This document shows positions 42,601 to 49,957 of a DNA stretch of 64,000 nucleotides, piece by piece. The DNA is from Arthrobacter sp. zg-Y238 (GTDB lineage: Bacteria > Actinomycetota > Actinomycetes > Actinomycetales > Micrococcaceae). Under the pieces are notes generated by a model that was not told the DNA's origin, did no database searches, and saw only the letters and a program-made list of their open reading frames with translations. The stretch is taken from NCBI RefSeq assembly GCF_024385525.1, contig NZ_JANFLU010000001.1, forward strand, positions 558,001-622,000, given 5' to 3'. The number at the start of each line of letters is the position of its first letter. The stretch's first letter is position 1. Position numbers and translations under genes: made by a program.

Positions 42601-43158
42601 GAATCGGCAGGCTCGGCCTTCACCGCCGACGACGCCGCCTTCCTCCGCCGCGCCGCGAACAGCGACGCGCGGGCCTGGAACGGCGAATTCGGCACCGCCA
42701 AGGACGTGTCCGCCCTGTCCGCCGAGCGCAACGTCTTCCGGTACGTACCCGTTCCGGTGACTGTCCGCCTCGCCGAAGGCCAGCCCGCAGCCCTGCTGGT
42801 CCGGGTCCTGGCCGCAGCGCTGACTGCCGGATCGGCAGTCAGCGTGTCCACCGCCGTCGACCTCCCGGCCGGCCTGCGGGCCGTGCTGACCGAACTCGGA
42901 CTTCAGTTCCGGGTTCAGGACGACGCCGCGTGGCTGGCTTCCGCTGCCTCGCTGACGTCCGGACGGGTCCGGCTGATCGGCGGCTCCGCACAGGCGCTGG
43001 CCGAAGCCACCGGCGGCACTCCGGACATTGCCGTCTACGCCCAGCCCGTCACCGAATCCGGCCGCCTGGAGCTGCTGCCGTTCCTGCATGAGCAGGCCGT
43101 CAGCATCACCGCGCACCGCTTCGGAACGCCGAACTTCCTCTCGGACGCCCTGATCTAG
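39694..43158 (+). CDS. putA: Bifunctional proline dehydrogenase / delta-1-pyrroline-5-carboxylate dehydrogenase
   Basis: A 1,154-residue fusion enzyme oxidising proline to glutamate in two steps. Residues of about 90-450 form the FAD-dependent proline dehydrogenase barrel, with IKVSSTVAPHSPWAF, VRVVKGANLPME and the substrate-binding IAYLIRRLEE. Residues of about 490-1000 form the aldehyde dehydrogenase, with catalytic Glu718 (AETSGKN) and Cys752 (GQKCSAASL). A C-terminal domain of about 150 residues resembles the PutA structural flap. There is no DNA-binding domain at the N-terminus, so regulation probably falls to the divergent LysR protein. Its stop overlaps the stop of the convergent acyl-CoA synthetase gene. 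Confidence 0.95.
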   Translation: MTDTFEDRASADAAPSAELAEQSVALVRRWLTEASAVPVDASAAQLAGVLKDPDGLGFTVGFVDGVVRPEDIRVAARNLAALAPRVPGFLPWYMRAAVRAGGILGPVVPQIVIPAARKVLREMVGHLIVDATDAKLGKAIAGIRKDNTRLNMNLLGEAVLGQHEAARRLEGTHALLARDDVDYVSIKVSSTVAPHSPWAFNEAVQHVIESLTPLFRRAAQSPVKKFINLDMEEYKDLEMTMAVFTGILSQPEFKDLEAGIVLQAYLPDALSAMMRLQEFAAERRADGGAAIKVRVVKGANLPMEQVEASLHGWPLATWHTKADSDTNYKRVINYALHPDRIKNVRIGVAGHNLFDVAFAWLLAGERGVRDGIEFEMLLGMAAGQAEVVRRDVGSLLLYTPVVHPAEFDVAIAYLIRRLEEGASSENFMSAVFELADNEALFEREKLRFLASLENLDTAVPAPHRVQDRSLPAAAAATDSFDNTPDSDPSLPANQAWGRGILARVPGSELGKAAVAAAAVGTEAELDAVINTAVTKGKAWGALSGAERAEVLHRAGEVLEARRADLMEVMAAETGKTLDQSDPEVSEAIDFAHYYAELARELDNVEGARFVPSRLTVVTPPWNFPVAIPAGSTLAALAAGSAVVIKPARQSARCGAVMVEALWEAGIPRDVLQFVQLGEKELGRQLISNPAVDRVILTGGYETAELFRSFRHDLPLLAETSGKNTVIVTPSADFDLAARDVAASAFGHAGQKCSAASLVILVGSVAKSPRFRNQLVDAVQSLKVGYPEDPTTQMGPVIEPAAGKLLRGLTELGEGEAWLLQPEQLDESGRLWSPGIRTGVRRGSEYHLTEYFGPILGVMTAETLEEAIDMANDIDYGLTAGLHSLEPAEMDVWLNRIQAGNLYVNRGITGAIVRRQPFGGWKKSAVGAGTKAGGPNYLIGLGNWEAVNGTSEAPAELPAAAPAARLIAAAESAGSAFTADDAAFLRRAANSDARAWNGEFGTAKDVSALSAERNVFRYVPVPVTVRLAEGQPAALLVRVLAAALTAGSAVSVSTAVDLPAGLRAVLTELGLQFRVQDDAAWLASAASLTSGRVRLIGGSAQALAEATGGTPDIAVYAQPVTESGRLELLPFLHEQAVSITAHRFGTPNFLSDALI

Positions 43159-44787
43159 GCGTTCACCGGAGGTTCGGAATCCGACGCCGAGCGGGAAGCA
43201 CGCAGCACGAAACGCTGCAGCTTCCCGCTCGGCGTTTTGGGTAGCTCGTCCACAAAGTGCACGGCCCGCGGGTAGGCGTGGGCGGCGTACTGGGTTTTCA
43301 CCAGCTGCTGCAGTTCCGCCGCCAGCTCGGGGGAGCCGGAGCCCGAGCGGAGCACCACGTACGCTTCAAGCCGTTCCCCGCGCAGCTCGTCCGGTACGCC
43401 GATCACGGCGCTCTCGGCCACCTCCGGGTGCGTGGCCAGCACGGATTCGACCTCGAACGGGCCGATCCGGTAGCCGGCCATGATGATCACATCGTCATCC
43501 CGGGCGGAGAAATAGGTGTAGCCGTCGTCATCCCGCGAACCGGTCGCCGGTGTAGTACCAGCGGCCGTCGCTGCTGTAGCGTTCGGCGGTTTTCTCCGGA
43601 TTGTCCGTGTAACCGCTAAACCACATCAGCGGGCTGGCCGGAACATCAATGGCCACCCGTCCCTTCTCGCCCGTCGCGGCCGGGGAATCTTCTTCCAGCG
43701 ACAGCACTTCGGTGCGGTAGCCGGGCAGGGCATGGCCCATCGAGCCGGGCCGGATCTCCCGGGACACGGACGCTTCCCAGCCGTTCACAATGCACATCCC
43801 CATTTCCGTCTGCCCGTAGTGGTCCCGCACGGCGGTGCCCAGGCAGCGCGTGGCCCAGTTGATGGTTTCCGCGTCGAGGGGCTCGCCAGCGCTGGAGGCG
43901 CGCTGCAGGGCCAGGGGGCCGACGCCGTCGGACGCCTCGGCCCGGAGCGAGCGGAAGATGGTGGGCGCGGCCGCAAAGTTCGTGACGCCGAACCGCTCCA
44001 GCACCTGCCAGCACAGCTTCGCGCTGAAGCCGCCACGCAGCAGCAGGTTCCGGCGGCCCGCGGCCATCGGCGCCAGGATCCCGTAGTAGAGGCCGTAGGC
44101 CCAGCCCGGATCGGCGGCGTTCCAGAACACGTCCTCCTGCTGCACGTCCAGTCCGTAGTGGAAGTAGGCGGAAAACGCTTCGAGGGCCCGCACCGGTACG
44201 GGAACGCCCTTCGGTGCGCCGGTGGTGCCCGACGTGAAGATCTCCACGAGCAGGTCCTCCGGGTCCAGGACTGCCGCCGGCATGCCGGGCTGCTCGGCGG
44301 AGAGCAGCTGAGCCCAGTCCAGGGCATCCGCGGCCCCGGCAGCGTCGGCATCCGCCGCACCGTCCGTTCCGACAGCCAGGACCGTGAGGCCCAGCTCCGG
44401 GACCAGGGGCGCCACTTTGGCCAGCTGGTTTCCGTCGGCGACCACCAGCCGGGCACCGCTGGAGGACAGGCGTACGGAAATGGCCGGCGTGGCAAACGCC
44501 GTGAACAACGGCACGTGAACCGCGCCCAGGCGCCACAGGCCCAGCAGCACCGTCACCAGATCACCGCTCTTGCCCATCAGGGTTGCCACCCGGTCCCCGG
44601 GGCGTACCCCCAGCCGGGCGAAGGCCGCGGCGGCCCGCTCCGAACCCTCCCGCAGCTCCCCGTAGGTCAGGTCCGTGGCCGAGAGGTCCTGCTCAATGAC
44701 GGTAAAAGCAACCGAGTCTGCGGGATGCCGGTCGCACAGCAGTGCGGCAGGCGCCACCGGTTCCTGGACAGTGAGGGCGTTGAACAT
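43155..44787 (-). pseudogene. Acyl-CoA synthetase (AMP-forming) interrupted by a one-base frameshift
   Basis: The N-terminal 419 residues (44787 to 43528) carry IFTSGTTGAPKG, the DHYGQTEMGM motif and WYYTGDRF. The reading frame then hits a stop. The missing C-terminal hinge and domain (RDDDGYTYFSARDDDVIIMAGYRIGP to PSGKLQRF) continue at once in the next frame to 43155. Removing one base near 43536, in TCCCGCGAA, restores a single frame of 543 residues. The protein is of the acetyl/medium-chain acyl-CoA synthetase type. Codon use is normal on both sides, so the shift is recent or a sequencing/assembly error. Confidence 0.8.
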
Positions 44788-44976
44788 CTTATGCGGCTCC
44801 GTTCCATCAAGTGTGCCGTGGATCACTCCCGGCCGTAGTCTCCATGCTAGGCCCGCTCGGGCGGGGACAGGACATTGCCTCCTCGCCGGGCGCGGTCCAT
44901 GATGGGGACCGAAAGCCGTCGGGGACGGATCGGGACGGTCGGGCCGTGACCGGCAGGGCAACCGGGAGGCGGGACC

Positions 44977-45738
44977 ATGGAGCAACTGCTCATCGGGAAG
45001 AACGCGGTGGTCTACGGCGGCGGAGGAGGCATCGGCGGCGCCGTGGCGCAGGCCTTCGCCCGGGAAGGCGCGCGGGTTTTCCTTGCCGGACGCACGCCGG
45101 AGCCGCTCGAGGCCGTGGCGGAGCGGATCCGGCATGCCGGGGGTATGGCGGACATCGCGCTGCTGGATGCCACCAACGAGCGGGCGGTTAACGAACATGC
45201 CGACGACGTCGCGGCCGCCGCCGGGAGCCTGGACATCTCCATGAATGTGATCCAGCACGGGGACGTGCAAGGCACGCCCATGGCTGAAATGTCCGTCGCC
45301 GATTATCTGCGGCCCGTTTCCACGGCCGTTCAGACCTTTTTCCTGACCTCGCAGGCGGCCGCCCGGCATATGATACGCCAGCACTCCGGCGTGATCCTGG
45401 CGTTCGGCGGTTCGGGTGACCCGGTGCCCGGTCTGTACCTGGGCGGGCTGCAGACGGCGTTTGAAGCGATGGAGTCCATGCGCCGCCAGCTTTCCAGCGA
45501 ACTGGGAACCCACGGGATCCGGGTGGTGACCCTGCGCAGCGGCGGTGTCCCGGAGACTCTGCCGGAAAACATGGAAGGCGCCGGCGAGATCGCCGACGCC
45601 ATGATTCGCTCCACCATGCTGGGCCGCGCCGCCACGCTGGAGGATGTGGGCTATGCAGCAGCCTTCGCTGCTTCGGACCGGGCTGCCAGCATGACCGCCG
45701 CAACGCTGAACATCAGTGCCGGTGCCCTGATCGACTGA
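44977..45738 (+). CDS. Atypical short-chain dehydrogenase/reductase-like protein
   Basis: A 253-residue SDR-fold protein with a very Gly-rich cofactor loop (YGGGGGIGGAVA, 13-24) and C-terminal LNISAGALID. The expected catalytic lysine is missing: the YxxxK position reads YLGGL (Tyr154, Leu158), and the NNAG block is replaced by NVIQHGD. It may bind NAD(P) without classical dehydrogenase activity, or it may be an enoyl-reductase-like SDR. It is divergent from the frameshifted acyl-CoA synthetase. Confidence 0.78.
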   Translation: MEQLLIGKNAVVYGGGGGIGGAVAQAFAREGARVFLAGRTPEPLEAVAERIRHAGGMADIALLDATNERAVNEHADDVAAAAGSLDISMNVIQHGDVQGTPMAEMSVADYLRPVSTAVQTFFLTSQAAARHMIRQHSGVILAFGGSGDPVPGLYLGGLQTAFEAMESMRRQLSSELGTHGIRVVTLRSGGVPETLPENMEGAGEIADAMIRSTMLGRAATLEDVGYAAAFAASDRAASMTAATLNISAGALID

Positions 45739-45762
45739 CCAGGTTCCACGGCAGGGGTGCCG

Positions 45763-45996
45763 CTACAGCTTCCAGAGGGTGAAATCGTCCATGCTGGCCG
45801 CAGTCCGCTGGCCGGTGGATTCATCGCGGATCCAGACGGTGGACAGACCCGGGGCCGTGTCCTGGACCTCGCCGTGGAAATAGATTGTGCCGCCGCTGCG
45901 CGCTTCAACAATGTCTCCGCGGCGGAGGGAACGGATGCTGCGCACGCGCTTTGCACGTGCTTTCGTGGAGGGGGAGTGGGCACTGGCTACCGGCAA
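45763..45996 (-). CDS. Small conserved hypothetical protein, SH3-like
   Basis: A 77-residue protein starting with TTG at 45996; a clean AGGAG lies seven bases upstream, which decides this start. The N-terminus is short, basic and probably unstructured (TKARAKRVRSIRSLRRG). The rest is a beta-rich body (GDIVEARSGGTIYFHGEVQDTAPGLSTVWIRDESTGQR) that looks like a small SH3-type barrel seen in Arthrobacter hypothetical proteins. Function unknown. It is convergent with the SDR gene. Confidence 0.65.
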   Translation of the reverse strand: MPVASAHSPSTKARAKRVRSIRSLRRGDIVEARSGGTIYFHGEVQDTAPGLSTVWIRDESTGQRTAASMDDFTLWKL

Positions 45997-46109
45997 AAGG
46001 CATCTCCTGAATTAGTTGATACTTACACTAACCAGCGCATAGCCCTTAAATATTCCCGTTCGCGTATGGACCCCTGACCGGCGGGCAGTGCGCCGGGTAG
46101 GATTCGGCC

Positions 46110-46436
46110 ATGGATATCGTCGATTTCCTGGTCACGCGTTTCCAGGAAGACATCTCCGAGGCCCGCAAACTACTCGCATCCTCCGACGTTTCGCTCTCCG
46201 ACCGCTGGTACGAGGAGCGGCTGTTGAAGGAATGCGAAACGAAGCTCATGCTCATCGAGATCATCGGGGGCGCCCGCCGCCATGCCCTCTCGCGCATGAT
46301 TGTGGACCCGGACGACGATCCCCAATTCCGTGAGGAGCTGGAGTGGACCCGGCTGGCGCTCTCCGCCCTCGCCGCCGTGCACGAGGACCATCCGGACTTC
46401 CAGGACAACTGGCGCCTGACGCAGGAACGGCCCTAA
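46110..46436 (+). CDS. DUF6221 family protein
   Basis: A 108-residue, mostly helical acidic protein. The start MDIVDFLVTRFQEDISEARKLL and the end LAAVHEDHPDFQDNW match the DUF6221 pattern known from Streptomyces and Arthrobacter (a small cytoplasmic protein with a DHPDY/F signature). In between is a helix typical of the group (EERLLKECETKLMLIEI). Function unknown. It sits 65 bases upstream of malQ and could share its transcript. Confidence 0.7.
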   Translation: MDIVDFLVTRFQEDISEARKLLASSDVSLSDRWYEERLLKECETKLMLIEIIGGARRHALSRMIVDPDDDPQFREELEWTRLALSALAAVHEDHPDFQDNWRLTQERP

Positions 46437-46500
46437 CGGTCCGTTCGCTGCCAGCGATGCCGAAGGTGCGGCACCGGCCTGCGGGCCATAGATTGGTTGC

Positions 46501-48687
46501 ATGAGTGAAAAGCCAAAAGCCCCGTCCGCCCAACCTGTTCCGGACGCCGCCGGCCTCCTCCGCCAGCTTGCCGACTTTCACAAGGTAGCCACCACGTTCA
46601 CCGGCTGGGATGGTTCCGAGCAGCAGGTATCCGACGCCACGCTGCGCAGCGTCCTTTCCGCGCTGGGCCTGGCCGTCGAATCGGAACAGGACCTGGAACG
46701 GTCCCTCGCGGAGTCAAAGGCGGCTGCCTGGAAGCGCCCGCTGCCGCCGACCGCCGTCGTACGCCAGGGCAAGCCCGGCAGCGTGCCCGTCCACCTGCCG
46801 CCCGGCAGCACTGCGAAACTGACCCTGCGGCTGGAAGACGGCTCAGAGCAGGAACTCGCGTGGCCGGAGCAGCCTGAGGAGGAACGGGACATCGACGGCT
46901 CGGCCGTGGCACGTACCCTGGTTCCCCTGCCCGAGGGGCTGGAACTGGGTTGGCACCGGCTGGACGTGGCAAGCGGCGACATCTCCGGCAGTGCCGTGCT
47001 GGTGGTCACCCCGGACCGGCTCGACACCGCGGATAAGCTGGAAACCGATCGCGCCTGGGGCGTGCAGGCCCAGCTCTACTCGGTCCGCTCTTCCCGATCC
47101 TGGGGGATCGGCGACCTGACCGACCTGGCGGATCTCGCCGCCGTCGCCGGCACGGATTACGACGCCGGGTTTGTCCTCATCAATCCGCTGCACGCCGCGG
47201 AACCGGTGCCGCCCATTGAACCCTCCCCGTACCTACCCACCACGCGGCGGTTCTTCAACCCGCTGTACATCCGGGTGGAAGCAGTGCCGGAATACGCCTA
47301 CCTGACCGACGGCCAGCGGCAGGCCGCCGAAGAGGCAGCCCGATCCCTGTACCCGGCCAACACCTCCGCGGCGGAACTGGACCGCAACGCCAGCTATGCG
47401 GCCAAGCTCCGCGTGCTGCAGGACGTGTACCAGGTGGAACGCAGCCCGAGTAGGCAGAAACAGTTCGACGCCTTCAAGGCCGACGCCGGGCAGGGCCTGG
47501 AGAACTTCGCCCGCTGGTGCGCCCTGGCCGAGGAACTGGCCCCCGACGCACCGGAATGGGCCGAGGCCACGGGCCCGGAGAGCGACTACGTGGTCCGTCA
47601 GCTGCCCCGGCTGCAGGAACGCATCGACTTCTTCAAGTGGCTGCAGTGGATTTGCGACGAACAGCTTGAGGGCGTGCAACTGGCCGCGAAGAAGGCGGGC
47701 ATGGGGATCGGTGTGATCCACGACCTCGCCGTGGGTGTGCACCCGAGCGGCGCCGATGCGTGGATGCTCCGCGACGTGCTGACCTCCGGCATCTCCGTCG
47801 GCGCCCCGCCGGACATGTTCAACCAGCGCGGCCAGGACTGGAGCCAGCCGCCGTGGCACCCCGGACGGCTGGCCGAGTCCGGCTATGCCGCCTACCGGGA
47901 CATGATCCGCACCATCCTCCGGCACGCCGGCGGCATCCGGGTGGACCACATCCTGGGCCTGTTCCGGCTCTGGTGGATCCCGCAGGACGCCGCTTCACCG
48001 GGCGAGGGCGCGTATGTCTACTACGACCACGAGGCGATGATCGGCATCCTCGCGCTGGAAGCGCAGCGGGCCGGCGCCGTCGTTATCGGTGAGGACCTGG
48101 GCGTCTTTGAACCGTGGGTCCAGGAATACCTCGGGGAGCGCGGGGTGCTGGGCACCTCCATCCTGTGGTTCGAGCAGACCGAGGACGGCCCGCGCGATCC
48201 GGAGGAATACCGGGTGGGCGCCCTGACCAGCGTCAACACCCATGACCTCCCGCCGACCGCCGGCTACCTGGCCGGTGAACACGTGAACCTGCGCGAGTCC
48301 CTCGGCCTGCTCAACCGTCCCGTGGAGGAAGAGCGGAAGGCGGACAGCGAAGCGCAGGAAGCCGTCCTGGAGGCGCTCCGGCAGCGCGGGCTGCTGCCCG
48401 AATCCGCCTCAGACCAGGTGGCCGGCCAGATGCACGGCGAGGAAGTGCAGCAGACGGTGGAGGCGCTGCACGAGTTCATCCTGCAGACGCCGTCGGTGCT
48501 TCTCGGCGTGGCCCTGGCCGACCTGGTGGGCGAGAAAAAGACCCAGAACCAGCCGGGGACCGCCGATGAGTATCCGAACTGGCGGATTCCCCTCTGCGGT
48601 CCCGACGGCGAGGCGGTGCTGCTGGACGACCTGGAGCAGAACGAAAGGTTCCGCTCCCTGGCCGCCCTGATGCAAAAGGGAATCTAG
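46501..48687 (+). CDS. malQ: 4-alpha-glucanotransferase (amylomaltase)
   Basis: A 728-residue GH77 enzyme that transfers alpha-1,4-glucan segments and disproportionates maltodextrins. An N-terminal extension of about 170 residues, common in actinobacterial MalQ, precedes the barrel, which starts at RAWGVQAQLYSVRSSRSWGIGDL. The catalytic nucleophile is the aspartate in IRVDHILGLFRLWW, the acid/base is in GEDLGVFEPWV, and the third acid is in NTHDLPPTAGY. No glycogen genes are adjacent. A terminator follows. Confidence 0.94.
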   Translation: MSEKPKAPSAQPVPDAAGLLRQLADFHKVATTFTGWDGSEQQVSDATLRSVLSALGLAVESEQDLERSLAESKAAAWKRPLPPTAVVRQGKPGSVPVHLPPGSTAKLTLRLEDGSEQELAWPEQPEEERDIDGSAVARTLVPLPEGLELGWHRLDVASGDISGSAVLVVTPDRLDTADKLETDRAWGVQAQLYSVRSSRSWGIGDLTDLADLAAVAGTDYDAGFVLINPLHAAEPVPPIEPSPYLPTTRRFFNPLYIRVEAVPEYAYLTDGQRQAAEEAARSLYPANTSAAELDRNASYAAKLRVLQDVYQVERSPSRQKQFDAFKADAGQGLENFARWCALAEELAPDAPEWAEATGPESDYVVRQLPRLQERIDFFKWLQWICDEQLEGVQLAAKKAGMGIGVIHDLAVGVHPSGADAWMLRDVLTSGISVGAPPDMFNQRGQDWSQPPWHPGRLAESGYAAYRDMIRTILRHAGGIRVDHILGLFRLWWIPQDAASPGEGAYVYYDHEAMIGILALEAQRAGAVVIGEDLGVFEPWVQEYLGERGVLGTSILWFEQTEDGPRDPEEYRVGALTSVNTHDLPPTAGYLAGEHVNLRESLGLLNRPVEEERKADSEAQEAVLEALRQRGLLPESASDQVAGQMHGEEVQQTVEALHEFILQTPSVLLGVALADLVGEKKTQNQPGTADEYPNWRIPLCGPDGEAVLLDDLEQNERFRSLAALMQKGI

Positions 48688-48741
48688 GGTTACACCCGCC
48701 CTCGCCTTTGGGCGTTGCGGCGGTCAAGATCAAGTGCCGGT

Positions 48742-48778
48742 GCGGCGGTCTGCTTTTGCGGACCGCCGCGCCGTTTTT
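48742..48778 (+). terminator. Terminator downstream of malQ
   Basis: GCGGCGGTCTGC (48742-48753) pairs with GCGGACCGCCGC (48758-48769) with one mismatch; five T follow at 48774-48778. Confidence 0.75.
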
Positions 48779-48822
48779 CGTGCGCTTGCTGAGCCCCTGG
48801 CGGTATGCGGGAAACAATACTG

Positions 48823-48851
48823 TTGACATTCTCAACGATCCGGGGTGACAT
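48823..48851 (+). promoter_or_regulatory. Candidate promoter of the orphan binding-protein/ligase pair
   Basis: A consensus TTGACA (48823-48828) is followed after 17 bases by TGACAT (48846-48851, three of six). The -35 box lies inside a small inverted repeat GTTGA-N5-TCAAC. Confidence 0.4.
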
Positions 48852-48939
48852 GGAGCCATCCGCCGTCGCGGGTTCCGGGATTCCCCGTCCGGGTAACGGC
48901 CAGGGCACCACTCTTACCACCACAATGAAGAGGTAGGTC

Positions 48940-49953
48940 ATGAGGAACACGATCACCAGGAAACTGTCCACGGCTGCGGCAGGCGGAGTTCTGCTGGCAC
49001 TGGCACTGACCGGCTGCTCCGGCGGTTCGACCGCCGGATCCGACGCCGAGTCGTCGCCGTCGGGCAGCGAAAGTTCCGGCAGCGGTGAACTCCAGCAGGT
49101 AGTGGTGGGGGTGTTGTCCATCGCACCGTCCTCGGCCATGCAGTACGGCATCGATGAAGGCATTTTCGAGAAGCACGGGCTGGAGATCGAGCTCCAGCGC
49201 GGCACCGGCGGGGCAGCCATGCTGCCGGCGGTCTCCACCGGCGACATCCATTTTGCCGTGGGTAACCCGCTGTCGGTCATGGTGGCCAAGGACAAGGGCC
49301 TGGATATGAAGATCGTGTCCGGGTACTCCAATTCCTTCGCCGAAGGCGACGACATCAACGGCGTGGTGGCGCGTGCGGACTCCGGGATCACGTCCTTCGC
49401 CGATCTGGAAGGCAAAACCACCACCGTCAACGCGGTCAACACCCAGGGCGATCTGACCATCATGGAAAGCGCCGCCCTGGCCGGCGCCGATCCGGAGCAG
49501 CTCAACTTCAACGAGCTGCCGTTCCAGGACATGGAAGCCGCGCTCGAGCGAGGCAATACGGACGCGGTCTGGCTGCCCGAGCCTTTCCTGAGCCGCGCCC
49601 TGGCCAATCCCGACTACGTCCTGGTGGGCTATCCGAACCAGGAAGCGGTCGCCGGGATGCCAACGATGGTCACGTTTACCTCCGGCCGGTATGCGGACGA
49701 AAACGAGGAAACCGTGGCGGCGTTCAAGGAGGCCGTCACCGAAACACTCACCCAGGCACAGGCCAACGTCGACGACGTCCGCGCCACCCTTCCGACGTTT
49801 ATGGGGATGGACGCGGCGGTCGCCGAGAACCTGAAGATGGAGGAGTTCGACGGCGAACTCCGAAGCGACGAGCTGGATGACCTGGGCGCACTCATGCTGA
49901 AGTACGAGTTCGTGGCAAAGGAACCGGACGTCGATGCCATGACGGTGCAGTAG
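48940..49953 (+). CDS. Orphan ABC-type substrate-binding lipoprotein (NitT/TauT type)
   Basis: A 337-residue binding lipoprotein. The signal peptide ends in LALALTGC and is followed by a Ser/Gly linker. The core opens with VVGVLSIAPSSAMQYGIDEGIFEKHGLEIELQRG, as in the NMT1/SsuA type. It has no permease or ATPase gene nearby. Only four bases downstream starts an acyl-CoA ligase gene, which implies co-expression. It may use transporter parts encoded elsewhere or act as a sensor. A GAGGTAGG ribosome site precedes the ATG. Confidence 0.88.
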   Translation: MRNTITRKLSTAAAGGVLLALALTGCSGGSTAGSDAESSPSGSESSGSGELQQVVVGVLSIAPSSAMQYGIDEGIFEKHGLEIELQRGTGGAAMLPAVSTGDIHFAVGNPLSVMVAKDKGLDMKIVSGYSNSFAEGDDINGVVARADSGITSFADLEGKTTTVNAVNTQGDLTIMESAALAGADPEQLNFNELPFQDMEAALERGNTDAVWLPEPFLSRALANPDYVLVGYPNQEAVAGMPTMVTFTSGRYADENEETVAAFKEAVTETLTQAQANVDDVRATLPTFMGMDAAVAENLKMEEFDGELRSDELDDLGALMLKYEFVAKEPDVDAMTVQ

Positions 49954-49957
49954 CGCC

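Noticed and set aside
45651-45983. A 110-codon minus-strand frame overlapping the small TTG-start gene and the SDR gene
   Set aside because: It overlaps the SDR coding region and has no ribosome site. The 77-residue frame beside it has a clean AGGAG and a plausible fold.
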